Shown: positions 37,601 to 49,809 of the stretch, one piece after another
Layout of the letters: each line of letters starts with the position of its first letter
How positions within the stretch are numbered: the first letter of the stretch is position 1
Source of the DNA: Plotosus lineatus
Taxonomy: Eukaryota; Chordata; Actinopteri; Siluriformes; Plotosidae
Length of the DNA: 64,000 nucleotides
Direction: 5' to 3'
Assembly: GCA_024760905.1 (NCBI GenBank)
Contig: CM045729.1
Span: 60,873,580 to 60,937,579, forward strand
Made by a program: the position numbers and the translations under genes
The notes under the pieces: generated by a model
Told to the model about the DNA's origin: nothing
Databases searched by the model: none
The model's input: only the letters and a program-made list of their open reading frames with translations

Positions 37601-40600
37601 TAGAAAATGCCAATCCCCTGCTTTGCACGCCGTCCTGCCTCTCATATACTGACCATTTATTCCGCCTTGGGAAGCCACCAGTTTAAACACATTGAGAAGC
37701 TCTACACCCGAATTAGCCTGATGTGTGTGTGTTTGGAGTTGTAGGTTTTGTTTTTATGTCTTAATTTAAATGGCTCAAGGTTCACAAAGAGTAACTCTTG
37801 GCAAAACTATTGTGTATATTTTTGAACTGAAATTCATTCTTTGGAAACTTATGGTTTTAGGATTTCTGCATCGTAACATGATTTTAATGAGTAGCATTAT
37901 AGGTGGCATCTAGACTTGTTTTATCCCCAAAATGCTTGTAAAAGTGGTAAACTTATTTTTTTTTAGATTTTAAGTCTAAATGATTGAATCAAGTCCAAAT
38001 TACTGGCAATTGGTCTCCTTCTTAAATTTGAAAAAGCACATACCAGTGGTATTACTAATATTGTGCATCACATAGGAATTTGGGCCCAGTTGGCGAAATC
38101 TAAAATAGCTTTACAAAAAAATAACCATCATAATACATATCATTTATGGCTGTGATAGTGCAATATTAATTCGAATATACAGTAATTATTTTGATACGTT
38201 TCAAGGTGGCATTTTACACTGAATCCTAACTTATATAATGGCAAAAGTGCTACACTGCAAAATTTATACATACAGAGTTAAAGTTGTGGGTCAGGCCAGG
38301 GGAAGGTTATAGCTGATAATGTAAGGTATACAGAACAACAAATAATTATTGGAATATCTCCTCTAGAAAAAAAAAAACAGTTCTGGCATTTTTAGTCTAT
38401 AGGAGTTGCAAAACTGGAAATAAATGTACTTCATCCCTCTTTGTCAAGTTGTAAAATTCTAATTCAGCGACTATTTTAAGGAAAACTATGAACTTATATC
38501 TCTATGATATCAAACAGATAGCAAATCAGTGCAACCTTTGCTGTAAAGTGAAGCTTGTACCAGACCATCATGGTAAGGAATGAGCTGAGCTGGAAGGCAA
38601 AAGATCCCAATTTTTTGTTTTACATTTTCATTTGAGCCTGTTCCTCCATGACTGCAAACACAATTTTTCAACTTTTTTTTTTTTTAATATAACCTTTTTA
38701 CTTATTAAAGTGAAACTTTCTAAAAAAAAAAAAAACCTATATTTTATGCGTAATGATATACTGAACTCAGTGGGGGTTTTTTTGTTTTTAAGTTTGTCAA
38801 ATTAATTTTTATGGAGGATTTGATTCTACTAAAATTTGTACCTGTCAAATTTAAGATATACAGTAGTTGATACAGAATACATTTCTACCACCGTTGGAAT
38901 TATGTTCTAGGCATAAGACAGCTTCATATTTGCTGTATTTTTCACACATGACTTCTTTTTCAAACACCTGTTTGAGCAACTCTAAACGTGGCTTTTTTTC
39001 CCCTCTTTGTATGCTTGACCAAAGATCTTATCATAGAATTGCCTCACCTTTGCTCAGATATTGATGATTTATAGGGATGAAATTAAACAAACAGGTCACC
39101 CACCTGAAAATGTCATGGCCCAACTTGAATATTTACTGGCCTTGGGCCACCAGCCAAGTGGTTACATCAAGTCATATACAAGTCAGGGAGTGTTTTAAAA
39201 AAAATAAATAAAAATTAAAAATAATAAAAGAAAAGTGCTTCTGGCCACCCAACCGACCCTACTTTTTCTCCACCCAACTGTAAATAGGTTTGTATAATTA
39301 TTTTAGTGCATAAATTTCAGCCATTCGTGTTAAAGTTTAATAGTAAACCTGTGCAATGTCTCAGCATCAGGTTAATGTGAGTCCACCAGATTATTTGACC
39401 TTACACTTTTGCTACTAATACCTCATCCACCCAGATTTAGAGTCAGCAATTTACGCTTCCATTTTGTACTGCGCACTTTGCTCCTTGTGTGGCTAGTACG
39501 GTTGGGTGCACAATAATAGGTCCTTATGACAAAAATACGGCAGCAAAGAGAATATTTGTGAATGTTAATGCATCTGAAACTTTTACAGAGCTTGAACAAA
39601 AGCACCATGGATCCTTGTGATACAAGTTTGTCGCTGATGTTTTCAACCACGGAAAATGAACCCTGGGCTGATATCCCTGATTGAAAAACTTCAGTGACGT
39701 CATCTGCCAATACTTTTGAAATTCATTTTATGCATTAAAGTGTTTGTGCAAAGACAAAATCAGAAATGCAGACGATACAATGAATAAAGTGGACAGAACA
39801 ACCTTTGACGTCCTGATGACCCAAGAAAAGTGATTTCTTCCTATAAAAATTCTCAGATGAGTCAGCAGCCCTGAGTGTAAGACAGGCTCAACCTTTCGGT
39901 TAAATTTTTTTTTATTCGTTCTCTTCTTATGGCACACATAATTGTAGAAAATCATTTAAATTTTGATAATGCATGCCATGTGCAAATATAGAAATGCAGT
40001 TAAAATTTGTCTTCTTGCTTAACTTTGTTTTATTTTGTGCTGAATAGGACAGGTTAATTCAATAAGGTCATAGACCTGGAAAAAAAAGGTTGATCTTTCT
40101 TGAATGTTTATAATTTGTGGGGGAGGGGGGGGGACTTTTATTATAGAGATAATTGCGTTTTTAAATATTGACCTGAAAAAAAGCCATCCAATGATGTGGA
40201 ACTTTCAGAGATTCAGGAAACTTTTTCCTCTTTTGTTGAGGAGACAACTCGTACTAACAGGGAAAGGGTAGCAAAGTTCTGCTCAATCAATAAGCAGCAT
40301 TGAATCCAACTTAAAGGAGTATTAAGAAAAAAAAATACATTAAAAAAACATTTAAAAAAACTGCCTACCCTAGATTTTTCAGCCCATGTTACCTGAAACA
40401 CAACTTTTTTTTGGTCCAACCATAATTTCTGTAATATCAAAGAAATTCAGTTTAAGCTTTGCAATTGTATAGGCTCAGCCTGTCAGGGCAAAACGTATTT
40501 GAATGCAGAGATGCTAAATGGTCAATACTCAGTCAAACAACACTGCGATCATCACCATTACTATGACTACACAAATAAATCAACTGAATGTTCTTCTGGA

Positions 40601-40917
40601 GACAGATTTCCCTTCATGAAATCTGGTTAATGACACAATTACACCAAGAAATGTGTACACTTGTTTTTTCAACTTCAAAAGTTTCTTTTGGTTGCTAAGA
40701 TACAATGTCTTCCATTTCAAATGATTAATTAGAAATGAATCTTTTCAGCAAGACAACTCAAGCTGTACTTTTGGTTTCATATTAAGTAAACTGCAGATCT
40801 ATACCTTCACTTTCTTTTGAGCATTTGGATATCCCGTACAATCGCAAACTAATTGCTCGCAAAGCTAGTTCAGTGAATGTTGTATGAGAAATTCAGATTG
40901 TGATATCACAGCTATAC
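37601..40917. other. CLASP1 intron 1, no gene seen
   Basis: 3.3 kb without recognised gene or repeat family, with A/T homopolymers. Probably older intron sequence. Confidence 0.4.
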
Positions 40918-41840
40918 AAAGCATTCCGAAAGTATTCACCCCTTTGGCATTTTTCATTCTTAGCTGCCTCTCAACCTGGAATTAAAATAGATTGAATGTT
41001 TGCATCATTTATTTACAGAAGATGCCTACAACTTTGAAGATGTGATTTTTTTTTTTTTTTTTTTTTTTTTGGCGTGTGTGTGTGAAGCAAACAACAAATA
41101 GGACAAAATAGCAGAAACCTTCAGCATGCAGAAGTATTAACCCTCCTGAAGTCAGTACTTTTTAAAGCCACCTTTTGTGACAAATTCAGCTGCCAGTCCT
41201 GTTGGATAAGTCTCTTTGAGCTTCCCCTGTGTGACCACAGATTCTCAATTTGATTGAGGTCTGAGCTTTGCTTCAGCAATATGCTCCAGGTCCTTTCACA
41301 GTCCCTGCTGCTGAAAAACATCCCCACAGCATGATGCTGCCACCAACATGTTTCACTGTGGGGATGATGTTCTTAAGTTGATGAGAGGTGTCAGGTTTGA
41401 GCCAGAGAATAGACTGTTGAGAAGACTGTTGGGAATATATAAATACAATTTGATGGGACGAATACTAGAATTTAAGTTGTAAATGTAAGTCAGTGCAGTT
41501 CCACAAATATATGGAGGCTCCCAAATGCTTTTTAGCATACTTAAAATTTGCCTTTGTATTTTAACACAAAGTAATGGCTTTTTTCTGGCCACTTTTCCAT
41601 AATGCCCAGCTCTATGGAGTGTATGACTTATTGTGGTCCTTTTTAGGTGCTTCAGAGCAAAGGGGGTGAATACCACCACACGCATGCCAATTTTCAGTTT
41701 TTTATTTTTTACAAAAAATTTATATATTTTTTCTCATTTCACTTCACCAAGGACTACTTTGTAGAAATACATCACATAAAAACTTAGATTAAAAAAAACT
41801 TTTGAATTGCAGGTTGTAATGTAACAAAATGGTGATGGGC
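40918..41840 (-). pseudogene. Tc1-like transposon remnant
   Basis: Minus strand contains RTTISHTLHRAGHYGKVARK, KPLL (about 41,640-41,580) and, nearer 41,360-41,270, cagtgaaacatgttggtgg, agcatcatgctgtgggg ([15 protein letters not shown] region). The end near 40,918 has gtattcacccctttggcat, as in terminal repeats of fish Tc1 families. Frames are broken and much of the catalytic core is lost. Confidence 0.72.
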
Positions 41841-41948
41841 CATTAGGGCCAGCAAAACCTTCTCTGCTGGCCAAAACTCTCTCAGAAGCACCGACCTGCA
41901 TTTACAACTTAAATTCTAGTATTTATTCCATTAAATTGTATTTATATA

Positions 41949-43402
41949 CAGTGGTACCACGATTTACGAAATTAATCGGTTCCAAAGGCAAGCTCGTAAG
42001 TGGAAACGTTTGTTAGATGAAACAAAAATTCCCCACAGGAAACAATAGAAAACCAATGAATCTATTCTAACCCCCTCCCAAACTCATAACCTGACACAAA
42101 TATGTATTTTTGATGTAATATATAAAAGATACACATGAAACAAACATTTCAGAATAACATCACATGTACAGTAACATTAATAATACTGTTATTAACAATA
42201 AAATAAGAATAAACAATAAATCAATAAACAATACAGTACACGCGTCTGAACTTAATAAAACTTAGACTAGTCTTTTTTTTTTTTTACTTTTTATTTATGT
42301 AATTTTTTTAAAAACTTTGTATTTATTTATTTTGGAATTTTTTAACCATTTTATTTCACCTCACTAATTTTGATCACTTGTCTTCTGCTGCTTGGCTACA
42401 CTCCCATCGCCACGGATTTCTTTCGACTTGATCCACAATAGGAGAAACCTCTCCATCTCATCATTGAGTCCTGATCTTTCCTTAGATAAAATAGTAACCC
42501 CCCTTTGCTGGTTTAATACTCTTCAACATGGCCTTTTATTTGAGAATTGTACAGTTGGTCGATGCATTCTTCCCATACTCCTGACAGATCGGCCACACAG
42601 AATCCTTTTTCATGTTTAACTATGATTTCAAGCTTCGTTTCAAGAGAATTTGATTTTCTCTTCTTGAATACATCAACCACCTTCTTACAACCCATCTTTG
42701 AAACACTGGGATATGCACAAAAAAAAAAAAATAAGACTTAAAAAAAAAAAGTCACAAAATCCCAACCACAGAAAAGAAAAACTTTTGTGCACGTGCATGT
42801 GACAAATGCCGCTTCTTTCTTTCTTTCTTTCGGCTTTTTCCCTTTCTCGTGAGTCGCCTCAGCGAATCATCTGATTCGGACATTTAATTTGGCATAGGTT
42901 TTTAGGTTGGATGCCCTTCCTGTCACAACCCTTTACCAAGGGACAGAAACATGCTGACGGCTTTGCAGCTACTCTTTACGAAAGTCAGCAATGGTTCTTT
43001 TACATGCCTCTCACCATAGATAGTAAGAGACCTGGCCCGCCTTTGATAACCCGGTTAGCCGCACTGGGGGTGACAAATGCCGCTTCTAATATGCTTTTTT
43101 AACATACTGGTGAACCAGCTTTTTAAGTGTGATTGCGCATCCTTTACACCAGGTGGCAGTGGTGCTCTCACTGTGTTTTCTATGGTTTAGGGGGGCATAA
43201 CAGAAAATAATTAAGAAGCATTGCACAAGGCAATCTCGGAGCACAGAGGAATACATGCAGAAGAATACAAGGCTAATCAACCCAGAAAAGCCATTTCCCC
43301 CAGCAGAGCTTGTAAGTAGAAAATTTGCTCATTGGAAGGGTCAGATTGTTGGTGGGATCAAAGCTCGTATCATGGAAAATTCACTATTCTAAACACTTAT
43401 AA
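41949..43402 (-). mobile_element. Tigger-like element with transposase N-terminus, right end lost
   Basis: Left end cagtggtaccacgatttacg with TA at its flank. Minus strand 42,695-42,513 reads KKRKSNSLETKLEIIVKHEK, GFCVADLSG, the helix-turn-helix of pogo/Tigger transposases, then degenerates. The right end stops at taagtcgaggt where the SINE piece at 43,403 begins. A SINE A copy is inserted at 42,817. Confidence 0.7.
42817..43069 (-). mobile_element. Headless SINE A, RTE-type tail, with target-site duplication
   Basis: Minus strand starts at CCCCAGTGCGGCTAACC and ends in the RTE-type tail (ggcgactcacgagaaaggga, agccgaaag). The 18-bp gtgacaaatgccgcttct is repeated perfectly on both sides (42,799-42,816 and 43,070-43,087). 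The start base matches that of the copy at 23,260. Confidence 0.88.
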
Positions 43403-43625
43403 GTCGAGGTCTCTCACTGTCTATGGTGAGAAGCATGTAAAAGAACCATTGCTGACTTTCGTAAAGAGTAGGCTGCAAAGCCATCAGTGTTTCTTCCCCT
43501 TGCTAAAGGGTTGTGTCAGGAAGGGCATCCAAACCTATGTCAAATCAAACATGCGAGTCAGATGATTTGCTTTGGCAACCCCTGAAAAAAAAAAAAACGG
43601 GAAAAAAGCCAAAAGGAAAAGAAGA
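43403..43625 (+). mobile_element. SINE A fragment, 5' truncated, RTE-type tail
   Basis: From ggtctctcactgtctatgg through ttgtgtcaggaagggcatcc to gggaaaaaagccaaaaggaa. Head and first part of body missing. Confidence 0.78.
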
Positions 43626-43974
43626 AGATTCCCAACAGTCTATTCACTTCATTTCATAGTGTGTCTCTTGGCTGCACTGCTTCCAGTATGTGTATGTTCG
43701 ATGATTTTTTTTTTTTTGGTCCAATCGGATTTCAGCTTCTATGTGCGGCCATGTCAATCTAATCTGACCAAAGCCTTCAGATTCGGCAGTTCTGGACCAA
43801 TGTCACTTAAATCTGATTGGTTAAAGTAACAGTTCTATTGCTAATGTATTTTAAGATTTGCCTTATAAAGCCAGCTTGCGGGCTTACAATAACAGCAGCA
43901 TTTTCCAGTCCTTTGACTGGTTGGTCAGAGCAAAACTTAGCTGAATAGTCTGTAGTGAACTGCAAACATATTAT

Positions 43975-44029
43975 ATACATACATTATATATATATATACA
44001 CACACACATATATACATACATACATATAT

Positions 44030-44106
<77 letters not shown>

Positions 44107-44257
44107 CAAAAATAAAAGGACAGGACAAAGACCTTCTATTGAAACTCCATTTATCACTACAGATCTGTTTCGAGGGGTGGTGAAACCATCCTCTCTCTTC
44201 AGGTGATTATAGAAGAATCATATATATTATCATATCATATACATTATATTAAAATCA

Positions 44258-44335
<78 letters not shown>
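43975..44335. repeat. TA/CA microsatellites around a dispersed repeat
   Basis: (TA)n/(CA)n at 43,985-44,096 and 44,257-44,335. Between them 44,111-44,221 is about 95% identical (inverted) to 59,209-59,315: both carry aataaaaggacaggacaaag, cagatctgtttcgaggggtg and gtgaaaccatcctctctctt. Confidence 0.85.
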
Positions 44336-44339
<4 letters not shown>

Positions 44340-44342
<3 letters not shown>

Positions 44343-44996
44343 GGATCCCTCACTATTTCGCGCATCAATTCATGTGGCTTCAGTGCATTGCAGTCTTTTA
44401 AAAAAAATAAATAAATAAATATTCATTGAATTAAAAAATAAGAATAGGGGGGAAAAGTTAAGGAAAATGCCACAAAAACAAGGCCAATTGTGCAAAAAAG
44501 TAAAAAACAACCAAAAATCTCCCATCAAAACTAGTTACATTGTTGCATCTGTGTGTGCACACGCACCTGCGCACGTATGTATGTGTGTCGTCTTTTCATG
44601 CAATACCATCTGTATGTGTGTGTATTTATTTTTTATTTACATCTTGTTATATTTTAATGTTTAATTGTTACAAAGTCATCAGCGTGTTTCTGTCCCTTGC
44701 TAAAAAAGGGTTGTGACAGGAAGGGCATCCGACGTAAAAACCTCTGCCAAATCAAGCATGCGAATCAGATGATTTGCTGTGGTGACTCCCGAGTGAAAGG
44801 GAAAAAGCCGAAAGGAAGACAGACAGACATTATAAGCTTTTATAGCGTTGAATATATATTTATTGATATTATATATACATATACATGTACATATACGTCA
44901 GTTGGGGGGATTGGTGGGGGTGATCCTACTTCACGGATTTCGATGGTCGCGTGGGGATCTCGATCCCAATTAACCGCAGAAAGTGAGGAATCCCTG
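44340..44996. mobile_element. TA-type DNA element, GGATCCCTC family (copy 3)
   Basis: Ends cagggatccctcactatttc and agtgaggaatccctg, TA at the right flank and CA repeat at the left. Collinear with 32,242-33,463 minus its nested element. Contains a SINE A piece at 44,673-44,829 not present at the same position in the other copy. Confidence 0.83.
44673..44829 (+). mobile_element. SINE A 3' part nested in DNA element
   Basis: From aagtcatcagcgtgtttctg through ttgtgacaggaagggcatcc to agccgaaaggaagacagac. The surrounding sequence (tttaattgtta ... ttataagc) is continuous in the copy at 33,290, which is the empty site. Confidence 0.82.
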
Positions 44997-45245
44997 TATA
45001 TATAGTAGGCACTTGACTATTCGCAGGTTTGCACTCACAAATATATATATATATATACACACACAAGAATTTTTTTTACGCCCATAACGGCTCACAGAGG
45101 ATGAAACTTGGTGTCCCTTTTCAAGACGGACTTTTCCAGAAAAGCTAGACAGTGGAGGTAAGGTTTACCCTTTTTAACTTTAATCTGAGTGCCAATTTAC
45201 CAGCAGCTTCCACCGGTAAATGCCATTATGTAATGGTCAGAGTTA

Positions 45246-46102
45246 CAGTGAAGCCTCACCTTACAAAATTAATCCGTTCCAGAGCTTTTTTCTTAACCTG
45301 TATTTTTCGTAAATTGAACCGCATTTTACATGTAAAACGTGTGATTCGTTCCAAGGCCCCCAATACTACCCCCTAAATCCTTTAAAAATTATAAAAGTAT
45401 ACCTTTTAAGGCCTCCTTCTACTTCAATATCGTACCGATGGTAAACGAGTTTGGCCATATTCCTTTGCGATATCACTCAACTGCATGCCACAAGCCCGCT
45501 TCTTCTTTTCACTCGCACCGGAAATCACACGCACATGTGTGTGTGTGTGTGTGTGTGTGTTGACCATGTCTTCTTAGCAGAGTTATAATCTTACAAATGT
45601 TTATGGATAGTTAAAAGCCTGAGTCAAAAAATAAAGCAATGAGCACACTCAAAAAACTCATGAAACAACAGTAACTCTGTCCTTTACACGAAAAGCATTA
45701 TGGGAGATGCAGCTCCATAATAGCCAATGGGAGGGAGCTGCAACATCCCTCCTAGCCAATGGGAGGCCAGCAGGGTGGGGTGTTGGGAGATAGCCAATGG
45801 GAGGGAGCTGCAACATCCCTCCTAGCCAATGGGAGGCCAGCAGGGTGGGGTGTTGGGAGATAGCTAATGGGAGAGAGCTGTGTCATCCCTCCTAGCCAAT
45901 GGGAGGCCAGCGGGGTGGGATGCTGGAAGATCGGCAATGGGAGAGCAGCTCGTGCATTGTTTGAATGGCACGTTTGAATATTTGAATGGCACATTTCATA
46001 AGGAGAACTTGTTTCGTATACAGAGACAAAAAATTTTGGAAAATGTTTTTCGTAACCTGAATTTTTCGTTTGCTGGGAATATCGTAAGGTGAGATACCGC
46101 TG
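45246..46102. mobile_element. TA-flanked DNA element, GTGGTACCTC-related (copy 2)
   Basis: Ends cagtgaagcctcaccttac and gtaaggtgagataccgctg, TA flanks. Shares with 32,483-33,253 the blocks cgcattttacatgtaaaacg, ccaatactaccccctaaa, agagttataatcttacaaat and tcgtgcattgtttgaatggc. Contains the 70-bp tandem array. Confidence 0.83.
45721..45930. repeat. Three 70-bp tandem units, each with two CCAAT boxes
   Basis: Units 45,721-45,790 and 45,791-45,860 are identical; 45,861-45,930 differs at several bases. Each unit is tagccaatgggagggagctg ... cctagccaatgggaggccag ... tgttgggaga. CCAATGGG occurs twice per unit; the first site of unit 3 has mutated to CTAATGG. Confidence 0.95.
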
Positions 46103-46667
46103 TACTGGTATCATCCGGAATAGCTCTCCATGCCATTGCTGGGCAACACACATAGAACCATCCACACTCACTCTCACATAGCCGATAAATATAACATGGG
46201 ACATTGCTCTGAGGCGAACATGCTAAATACTGTGCCACTGTGCTGTCCACATATATTATAGACAAATTAAAAAGTAATAAATATTTAGAGATTCCAATTT
46301 TTAAAGCAGTAAACCATGGCTGCCACTACTACAGTCATCGAAACATTTCTAGAAGCATTACTCTCTGTGATTTATAGTTAATCATTTCAGGCCTACCAGC
46401 ATAAATTGCTACACATTCGACGCAATGTGTGTTTGAAAGATCGATTCTATTCTTATTCAAATTAAAGATACATTCCAGCCAAATAAATGAGAAAGTCACT
46501 GCCAAAACTGGGCAAAAGGGGCCAGTCTGTACTTCTAATTTCAGGAAAAGAATCATACAGTCATGCAACCTGGTAATCAACTTTATTCTCCAAGCATTAC
46601 TCATTTTACCTCAGAACATTCAGCAGCAGAGTATCACCTAGCATTTGCTAAACAAGTGAGTTTTTAC
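46103..46667. other. CLASP1 intron 1 next to exon 1, nothing recognised
   Basis: No repeat family or conserved element recognised. Confidence 0.35.
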
Positions 46668-46862
46668 CTTGAAGTTGCTGGAATTGACCCAGGAGGAAGC
46701 AAGGCCATCCACCATCTTGTCCAATGCAGTCTGATCCTGCTCCAGGTCATGAGACTTCTCCTTATCAGTAATGAAGTCAATGAGCTCCTGACCAACCTGC
46801 AGTCTCCGGCCCACATCCTTCTGAAGCACTTGTGCCAGACAGTACTCCATATTGTGCTCCAT
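46668..46862 (-). CDS. CLASP1: CLASP1 coding exon 1 (start codon exon)
   Basis: Encodes residues 1-65. It begins MEHNMEYCLAQVLQKDVG and continues through LQVGQELIDF, the hallmark start of CLASP proteins, to VNSSNFK. The ATG at 46,862 has G at -3 and G at +4, and an in-frame TAG lies two codons upstream, so this start is preferred over the Met at codon 5. The exon ends in phase 0 at AAG followed by GTAAAA. The next CLASP residues (L-A-L-L-G-I-D) are found only 28 kb away. A 3' splice site just upstream of the ATG (gttgagcag) is plausible but has a weak pyrimidine tract, so the 5' limit of this exon is uncertain. Confidence 0.93.
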
Positions 46863-47692
46863 GACCTATGCTGCTCAACCACCACCTCAAAGGCAGTGGA
46901 AGAAAAAACTAAAAAAGACCTTTGGTGTCCTTGGATGACCCAAATAAATTCTTTTTAAAAATCACAAAGTTCAATTTATTAATATCCTGTCTTCTTCCAA
47001 ATCCTACTTGCACGTAAGGACAGCAAAAGGCTGAGCCTTGAGGACACAGGAATGGGAATGGCAACCATGCACCATATGTGCTTCGACAACAGCTGTTGTG
47101 GCTTGTGAGCTCTTTTTTCTTTCTGAGCCAAAAGGCTACCAACAGCAAACTTTCCAAGAGTGGCTGCAGCATGGAGTGTAGGAACTAATGCAGGAGAGGG
47201 GGGCTTCTCTGGAACGTGGCTTCATAATCTCCCTAATACTGGAATGCCTGGAAAACAAGAAAACAACAAAAAGTTAGTCATTGCCCTTGCGATCCAACCC
47301 CAGCATAACCTGGTCGATGGTTTTGTCAGTGGAGTGGACACGTGCTATATATGATTGGACACATTTTTAAGAGAGACGAACATTTGGCTGATATATTTCT
47401 ACTCTAACTATGGGTGGTGCTGCAACTGCCATACCTTAGCACCAGACAAAGAAGAAAAATATGAGTCAGATGCCCATTAGAGCTGAACTACGATCAAACT
47501 CGCCACATGTAACCAATTAAAAGAGCCAAAAGCATCCTCCATGTGGGCAGAGAAATGCCGATGAACACTGCTATGCTTTTTATTTCATGAGTATCATCAG
47601 CCAGATCACTATGAATTGCTACAAGCAGCATCCATTCCTTTAAGAAATGGAAATGTATTTATTATATACACCATCAAATAAATTATTTATTC
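46863..47692. other. Upstream of CLASP1 start exon, nothing recognised
   Basis: Probably intron or 5'UTR-flanking DNA. The minus-strand frame 47,172-46,909 has no family resemblance. Confidence 0.4.
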
Positions 47693-48027
47693 ATACATTT
47701 TATGAACAACTTAATCCTAATTAGGGTCGCAGGGGGATGGACCCATCTCAGTCGACTCTGGGCGAGGGCAGAGTAGACCCTGGACAGCTCGCCAGGCCAT
47801 CACAAGGAAGAAACACACTGGCAGCTGTGCAGCTACTCTTGACGAAAATGAATCATGGTTCTTTTACATGCCTCTCACCATAGACAGTGAGAGACATTGC
47901 CAGCCTTTGATAACCCGGTTAGCTGCATTGGAGGGACAACAGTGACAACCCGCTAAGAATGGGGTTTGAACCCCTGATCTTCTGATCAGTAATTTTGCTC
48001 CCTACCACCGGTCTACCATTGCCACCT
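47693..48027 (-). mobile_element. SINE family A with L2-type tail
   Basis: Minus strand: degraded tRNA-like head (tgatcagaagatcaggggtt), body caatgcagctaaccgggtta, then after gtgtttctt the tail ccttgtgatggcctggcgag ... ctgggcgagggcagag complement ... gcgaccctaattaggattaa. Confidence 0.82.
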
Positions 48028-48224
48028 AAATTATTTAAAAAAAGAAGGATTTAAAATGTCAATCACAAAAGTCATTTCTGTTTTTTTATTTATGGTTATC
48101 GAACAGCATTAAAGTTTTAATAAACAGGTTCCTGAGAATCGCATGTGTTGTTAAATTTCTTATGAAATTTCTTATGAATCTCTATAAAGCCTTCCGTCCA
48201 CAATAAAGAGTCCTGCCATTAATA

Positions 48225-48262
48225 TTGTGGGGCCAGTGGTGTAGTGGTTAGGGTCTAGTATC
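48225..48262 (+). repeat. SINE B head scrap
   Basis: ggggccagtggtgtagtggttaggg, given in parts as gccagtggtgtagtggttag, is the tRNA-like head of family B; the body is missing. Confidence 0.5.
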
Positions 48263-48711
48263 TAGAGGTTAAACTATATTGTTTCAAGTAGATAATACTT
48301 TAATCAAAACAACAGACATTCACGGTTTGTCAGTCAGTTCAAGCGGACAATGTCGTCAGTGTCCTGCTTTAAAAAAAATGGGGGAAGCTATAAGAATCTT
48401 GTTTTCGCTTTCCTTATGCGTTTCAGTGACATATATTCTAAAACTCCGAGTTTAAAAAACATCATTACGTAGTGCTTATTCTCTTCTCACAGAATGCACC
48501 GGAACTCTCCTAACATGCCTCTTCTACCTGAAATATGAACAAAAATAATCTATGACAAATTGAATTTTTTTTTAAAGAAAATCACAGCTGTACTTCTATT
48601 CAAGTTCAACAATTTCCCAAAAGTAGCTTTTTTAACATGGATAATTTCCACCACCATCATTTTAATTCTGCATGTCGACAGGATTTTGGAGCTATACCAT
48701 ACAAGCTTGAA

Positions 48712-49130
48712 ATGAGGTTGGCACGATGGCTCACTGGTTATTATTGTTTCCATACAACAAAATGGTTCGGGGTTTCAATCATCCATACTCTACCCTTGCT
48801 TACATGGGTTTCCACTGGGTACAACGCTTTTCTTCAACACTGCAACTACATACACCTAGGTCAACAAAATATGAATCGGAGAGTGAATGGTTGCTTGTGT
48901 CCATGTCCAATTAGGCCAACACTGGGTGAAGGCACATCCTTAACAGCTCACCAGACCCTTGTAGGGCCAGCACACACACCTACAGGAAATCTGAAACTAC
49001 CAAATAATGTCTTTCGGCAGAGGGAAGAAATCCATGCAAGCTCAGGAACGGGGAGTTCGTGCAAACCCCACACAGAAACCCCCAAACCTGGGACTCAAAC
49101 CCAGGACCTTCTTGCTGTGGGGTAAATGCT
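48712..49130. repeat. Dispersed fish repeat with two inverted tRNA-like ends
   Basis: Left end ggcacgatggctcactggtt resembles a tRNA-like head. The right end on the minus strand reads cccacagcaagaaggtcctg, gtttgagtccc. Between them are aattaggccaacactgggtg and gtgcaaaccccacacagaa. Family unnamed. Confidence 0.6.
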
Positions 49131-49156
49131 TTAGCAGTGGTATGTCTCATCTCATC

Positions 49157-49345
49157 TGGCAGTTGTGGCTCAGAGATTAAAGTCGTGGATTACTAATCTG
49201 AAGGTAAAGGGTTCAAGTTACAGTCCCTCCATGCACTGTTGTTGCACTGTTAGCCCGAGGGAAAGACCCTTATTGGCCGACTGTCTTAAAATGATAACTG
49301 TAGATTTCTCTGGATAGAAGGTGTCTTCCAAAGCCATAAATTTAG
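49157..49345 (+). mobile_element. SINE family C
   Basis: Head ggcagttgtggctcagagat, B-box-like aaagggttcaagttac, then ccgagggaaagaccctta and aaggtgtcttccaaagcc: the -tgtctgccaaatgc- type body seen at 63,118-63,295. Confidence 0.7.
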
Positions 49346-49809
49346 TTCAAGCCCTAATTTGTACAAACAACTTCACTCCCCGAAGCCCCCATGCTAAAAT
49401 AATCTTGTTTTACGTCCTGGTAACAAAGAAAATCCACCATACGAATACGAGTGATGATCACACAAGAAAAAGTTGATTGGAATGACATGTAATTCCAAAG
49501 TAACATCTGTGAGAAAGCGTTATCCAGAATACAGCACATCAGCTTTTTTGAAATGTACTTTAAAAAGTGATTTCATCTCACAGTTTAAGGTTGCTTGTGT
49601 GGTGCATTTCTTTGCAGTGAACCCTCCACAAATGTCAGTGGATTCAATTCTGGGACCAGTGAGTCTGTGCTTCCATGTCAGCACCAGCTTTTCAGCATTT
49701 GATGCAATTCTTTACTGATCAAAATACAAGGAAACAGTTCCAGATTAGACTGACAAATCAGTCCTGCAGTAGAGGAAGACATGTCCTGTTCTAGAAAGCA
49801 TTTGATTTA

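Larger units (their letters stand above)
11754..46862 (-). other. CLASP1: CLASP1 gene, coding exons 1-7 (5' part; continues beyond left edge)
   Basis: Seven minus-strand exons join in frame (195+79+104+92+76+98+71 = 715 nt) to give residues 1-238 plus one base of the next codon. Every junction has AG acceptor and GT donor dinucleotides. The protein matches, from memory of the family, the N-terminus of CLIP-associating proteins: microtubule plus-end binding, rescue-promoting proteins that act at kinetochores, Golgi and cell cortex. The window covers the first TOG-like helical-repeat domain only; the Ser/Arg-rich microtubule-binding region, later TOG domains and CLIP-binding C-terminus must lie left of base 1. 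Intron 1 is about 28 kb (46,667-18,727) and intron 7 is at least 11.7 kb. CLASP1 is preferred over CLASP2 because NIFK is the adjacent gene in the same orientation, as in mammals. Confidence 0.93.

Noticed and set aside
46664..46885. Alternative minus-strand frame overlapping CLASP1 exon 1
   Set aside because: Out of frame with the conserved CLASP sequence and with no family similarity.
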